From Mytilus galloprovincialis (Eukaryota; Mollusca; Bivalvia; Mytilida; Mytilidae): a stretch of 64,000 nt of DNA. Both the position numbers and the translations under genes were made by a program. The notes beneath the pieces were generated by a model. It saw nothing but the letters and a program-made list of their open reading frames with translations, did no database searches and was not told where the DNA came from. Position 1 is the first letter of the stretch, and each line of letters opens with the position of its first letter. Positions 60,031 through 64,000 of the stretch are shown here, piece after piece. The DNA lies in assembly GCF_965363235.1 (NCBI RefSeq), contig NC_134850.1, forward strand, positions 40,296,602 through 40,360,601, in the 5' to 3' direction.

Positions 60031-60160
60031 GTCCAGTGAGTTTGCCGTTTGACCCAGAACAAATTGCAACAGAAAAAATAAAGACGTTAAAATATTCACC
60101 TTCCATCACTATACAATACAGAAAAAATCGCCACCAAAATATACTGTATTTCACAAATAA
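60031..60160. mobile_element. Candidate left terminus of an autonomous DNA transposon
   Basis: TATAGTCCAGT at 60029 (TA then GTCC) matches the ends of M1 and M2. Similarity continues inward: TTTGACCC, AAATTGCAACAGAA at about 60061 (TAATTGCAACAGAA in M1), and ACAGAAAAAATCGCCACCAA at about 60118 (ACAGAAAAAAGTCCCATAAA in M1). Order and spacing are kept over about 120 bp. This marks the probable left end of an element whose gene starts at 60572. The right end lies beyond the window. Confidence 0.65.
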
Positions 60161-60393
60161 TACATAATATAATTCTTAAAAAAAATTATGTCACCAACGC
60201 TGATCCATAGCCGATCCGGTATTTAGAATTTTGTTTATCATGACGTCAACATGACGACAAACAGAAAGGATATTGTTTTAAAGACGAAATTTTGTAAGTA
60301 TTACAATACAATGAACTTATTTTTTATGATTATGATTCAATTAAACCCAATTTCATGTCAATAAACCCTGATTGAGATGTTTTAATCCGCGTC

Positions 60394-60401
60394 TATAAAT
60401 A
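60394..60401 (+). promoter_or_regulatory. TATA box of the candidate transposase gene
   Basis: TATAAATA in GTCTATAAATAGCAGACG. Transcription would be expected to start about 30 bp on, near 60425, leaving a leader of about 150 bp before the ATG at 60572. Confidence 0.6.
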
Positions 60402-60571
60402 GCAGACGCTACCTTCCCAAGATGCAACACTCAACAAACAATTTTCCTTTTATTTCGTTTTATACAAAACTTTTTCGAGATTTTAACATGTTACAACCCG
60501 TAATTTAATGACATAACAACATCTAGTTAAAAGAAACTTGTTTAATGGTGTAATTTTTCTAAAATTGTGAA

Positions 60572-63500
60572 ATGGGGAGATGCCGACGAAAAATTAATCT
60601 ATGGAACGCCGGTTTAACATTTATAAAAGTAAGAAAAAATTATATTTGCGATTTTTTCTATTTTGATGTTTATTTAGTGTAATACAAATTAGCGGATAAG
60701 TTCTCATTTGTTCTTTTTTTACTTTTTCACAGCTTAATAGGTGAAATGAATCAGCCCAAACTAAGATTGAGGAGTATACTGTAATAAATCGTATAAAAAG
60801 TAAGTTTAATTTACAGAAATCAATTTACTATTATTTATTATTCGACTATAATCATTATTATTATCATTAATATTTTTTTATCTAATACTTGTATCTCTAT
60901 ATTAAATACATATTTACCAGTTTTACAAGAACATAAGCTTTTAATAAGGCAAATAAAACATTTAATTGCCTATACTATTTTTGAGTGGATAAATGTTGCT
61001 TAGTAGTTATAATTGTTACACAACATACAATATTTTAAAACTTATTTTTTACAGACACTTCCTGATGTTAATATTCCAATGGCATCATCTGAAACTTCGA
61101 GTAAACCTACCTCTGTAAAATTATCAGGTAAAGTAGAAACAAATATCTGAAATAGATTTTAACACACCTACCTGCAGCAAATAAAAATAAGAAGATACCA
61201 AATTTTTCATCGACTTTTAAATAACCAAACAGAGGAGTAACAAATATACATCTTGGATGCTTTTTAACACAATAATACAAAACGTATTAGTTTGCTAGGC
61301 TAAGAACAGAAAAAAATATGATATCTGTATATAAATCTTTATTATTGCAGATTAATTGATAAGCGCTACTTGAAGTTCCAAAGAACAATCTTTCTTTGTA
61401 AGACAAACCCATGACCAATTTATGAAAAAAGTAACTTGAACATTTTGAATATAGATTGCTCATAAATAGTTTTCTTCCTGTATTTTGTAATTTAATAATT
61501 CTTTATCTTTTTTCAGATGAACTATTACAGATTGAAATGGAACCAAGATGCGTTTTTTGCCAACAGCCCCTTGACAATGGTGAGAAAACGGTACTTCTTC
61601 GTCAGAAAGGATGTGAAGGTATAAACAGAGCCAATGAGGTGCTGAACACTAGTATTGAAACTCGTCCCGGTCAAATAGTACATCAGGATTGTCGTAGGGA
61701 TTTCTGTCGCCACAGAGAAATAAGACAATTGGAAAATAGTTCCGTACTAAGCGAGGAATCTCGTCAGTTACGATCAGCTGCAAATAACTTTTCCTTCCGT
61801 GACCATTGTCTGTTCTGTGCACTGCCAATAAAAAAGAATGGCAACAAAAGAAGTGCAGATTGTTACCCTGTGCGCACGTTTGACTTTCAAAATGCAGTTA
61901 GGGCCACATGTTTAGATCGCAATGATGAATGGGGTTATCAGGTTTTAGAACGAATAGAATTTGGCAGAGACTTACCAGCGGTCGATGCAGTTTATCATCA
62001 AGTATGTAGCACAAACTTCAGAACAATGAGACAAATACCAAAACATATGCAAGAACCTAGTCCAAAAGTGCAGAAAGTCGGCAAAGGAAGGCCAACAAAT
62101 TGGACACAAACGGAAGCATTTTTGAAAACAGTGACATATTTGGAAATAAATGACGATGAACAGTTATCAATCTCAGATCTTTGTGCAAAAATGAAAGAAT
62201 ACTGCAAAAATGAAGATGACCCATACAGCTCCAAGTATATGAAAAGGAAACTCCTTGATCATTTTGGGACATCCATTGTTATAGCAGAAATTAACGGGAA
62301 ATCAGATGTTGTAACTTTCAAAATGACAGCATCAGAAATACTGCACGAATTTTATAACCAACCGAAAGACGAAGACATCCAAGTGAAACAGAAAAGGTTG
62401 ATTGAAGTAGCAGCAAAACTTATATTAAATGACATAAAAAGCATTCCAACAAACAAGGAAGTGTACCCAGATCCAAGCATATTGTCTTCAATCAGTGCTA
62501 ATCAAGAGTTCCTACCGTCATCCTTAAGAACATTTTTGACAACTTTGTTGAACAGTATGACTTCTGATATAAAAATTTGTTCGATAGGACAAGCTGTTAT
62601 GCAAGCCACCAGACCGAGAGTAATTATGGCACCCCTACAAGTCGGTTTAGGAATACAACTGCACCACCATTTTGCGTCAAAATACTTAATCGATGTACTT
62701 CATACACTTGGTTTCTGCTCTTCGTACGGCGAAATTTTGAATTTTGAATCCAGCGCGGCAGTCTCTCAAGATACATATCTACCAAACGATGTTGATGAGC
62801 ATACGATTATATTTTCGGCCGACAATGTGGATCATAATTTACACACTTTAGACGGTAATGACACATTTCACGGTATGGGAATCATTGCTACTGTTACACC
62901 AGGTATTACTTTCAAAGAGCCGGTTCCGAGAATAGATACAACACCAGAACAAATTATAAAATCCGGCAAAATTGAAATAAAATTCCACAAATTACCAGCT
63001 GAAATGCACCGTTTTAATTTGAAAGAACTAAGACGTATGAATAACAATGACCGGACGAAAACCTTAGAGACGTTATTGAAGATATCATGGCCTCTTCATT
63101 CACCACGTGTCAGCTGGTCAGGATTTATGCAGACAGTTCAAGAAGGACCATATCCTGGAGAATCATCTATACACTTTTTACCAATGATTGATTTGAACCC
63201 TAGCGACATCTCCTGTATTTTCTCCACATTATCGTTCATTTGTAAAGAAGCCAATCGCCTTCAAGTTACACCTTCAATTACTTTTGATCAACCTCTCTAC
63301 TGGAAAGCCTTAATGATATTACACAACGAGCCAAGAGAAAGTCCACTTAAATCTGTTGTTCTACGCCTTGGTGGTTTTCACATGCAGATGAGTTTTCTTG
63401 GGTGTATTGGCCATACCATGCAGTCGTCTGGGCTCTATGAGTTATTAGAAAATATTTATGCATCAAACACAATAGAGCATATGATGTCAGGAAAGTCTGT

Positions 63501-64000
63501 ATCGAGAGCCGTTCGAGGGCATAGCATAATCGATTGTGCTTTATACATTATGCTTTTATCAAAAATGATTGATGTTTCCTTACTTGGAATTGAAGCAAGT
63601 ACAGATGAAAATGTGAATGAAGTCAATGCTGAGGACAAGGAAGTCATAGACACTAGTAGTACAGAGCAAAATAAATCATCCCTCAAAGCAAAGTTTGAAT
63701 CTGCTTTGCAGACATTTTTGGAAATTCTGCACAATAAAACATCACTTGAAAACATCCAAAACCACGAAAATGTAGAAGACATTTATCAATCGATAAAGAA
63801 CGAGTTTGAAAGACTGTCGAAGTATCCAACTGCAAAACTCTGGATTCAATATATGGACATGATTAAAATTATGAAACTATTCATAAAAGCAGAGAGAACC
63901 GGTGATTGGTTTTTACATTTGCATGCTGTACAGGAAATGCTACCCTTCTTTGCTGCAACCGGACACAATTTATATTTGAAATCAGCCTATTGTTATCTTC
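60572..64000 (+). CDS. Large Cys/His-module protein, candidate transposase, 3' end outside the window
   Basis: Three coding exons: 60572-60628, 61055-61127 and 61517 to the window end, with GT-AG introns and matching phases. 871 codons are visible with no stop. The protein starts MGRCRRKINLWNAGLTFIK. It has two related metal-binding modules: C55-x2-C58, C76, H99-x2-C102, and C141-x2-C144, C159, H204-x2-C207. The later part has blocks that look highly conserved: QATRPRVIMAPLQVGLGI (about 406), ADNVDHNLHTLDGNDTFHG (478-496), RLGGFHMQMSFLGCIGH (about 660) and GDWFLHLHAVQEMLPFFAAT (839-858). I recall this block set from a multicopy, unnamed protein family in cnidarians and molluscs. The Asp-rich block, the Gly-His block and the Glu in the last block could be DDE-type catalytic residues, but that is a guess. 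The upstream terminal repeat shared with M1 supports a transposase role. Academ is one superfamily to compare. Confidence 0.75.
60733..60799 (+). other. Possible alternative exon that would end translation early
   Basis: Bounded by TTTTTCACAG and GTAAGTTT, both good splice signals. If included between the first and second coding exons it brings a stop codon after three codons. Skipping it keeps the frame. It may be a regulated poison exon or a chance exon. Confidence 0.35.

Noticed and set aside
63456-63782. 108-codon minus-strand frame
   Set aside because: It is antisense to the long open exon of the candidate transposase, which has the real domain signal.

Overview
This is a stretch of animal genomic DNA, most likely from a marine mussel (Mytilus or a close relative). 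It is AT-rich, has spliced genes with GT-AG introns, and is packed with interspersed repeats that I recognise as typical of mussel genomes. These include the GTGGTATGATTGCCAATGAG repeat, the AGCTCACCTGGCC repeat, the TCGAC-bracketed 150-bp-unit repeat and a repeat carrying a hammerhead ribozyme remnant. The species call rests on recognising repeats from memory, not on a search. No bacterial genes, operons, rRNA or functional tRNA genes were seen.

Layout. From 0 to 22 kb there are no convincing protein genes. The region holds a foldback element (about 236-1515), a 20-bp palindromic minisatellite, the hammerhead relic (4.92 kb), dispersed mussel repeats, a 1.23-kb palindromic element with TTAA target duplications (9.5-10.75 kb) and several minisatellites. 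From 23 to 40 kb lies a locus made of three diverged tandem copies of the same spliced transcription unit (U1, U2, U3), with splice sites kept at matching places. Only U3 keeps an open first exon. The last intron of U1 holds a transposon pile-up: a 939-bp palindromic non-autonomous element with TA target duplications, an inverted duplication, and a young, nearly whole tyrosine-recombinase (DIRS/Ngaro-type) retrotransposon at 26.1-31.4 kb. From 41 to 52 kb there are repeats and small TIR elements only.

From 52.4 to 56.4 kb, on the minus strand, are the last five exons of a secreted-type gene with two thrombospondin type 1 repeats. It is bracketed at about 48.7-49.5 and 57.7-58.7 kb by a large inverted duplication.

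From 60.0 kb to the window end is the most interesting object: a three-exon gene with its own TATA box. It encodes at least 871 residues with two Cys/His modules and conserved blocks that I associate with a multicopy invertebrate protein family of unknown function. The DNA about 540 bp upstream of its start codon (60031 onward) matches the terminal repeat of the 939-bp non-autonomous element at 24.7-25.6 kb over roughly 120 bp. I therefore propose that this gene is the transposase of an autonomous DNA transposon, and that the elements in U1 are its non-autonomous relatives. The window ends before the right terminus, so this is an inference that can be tested.
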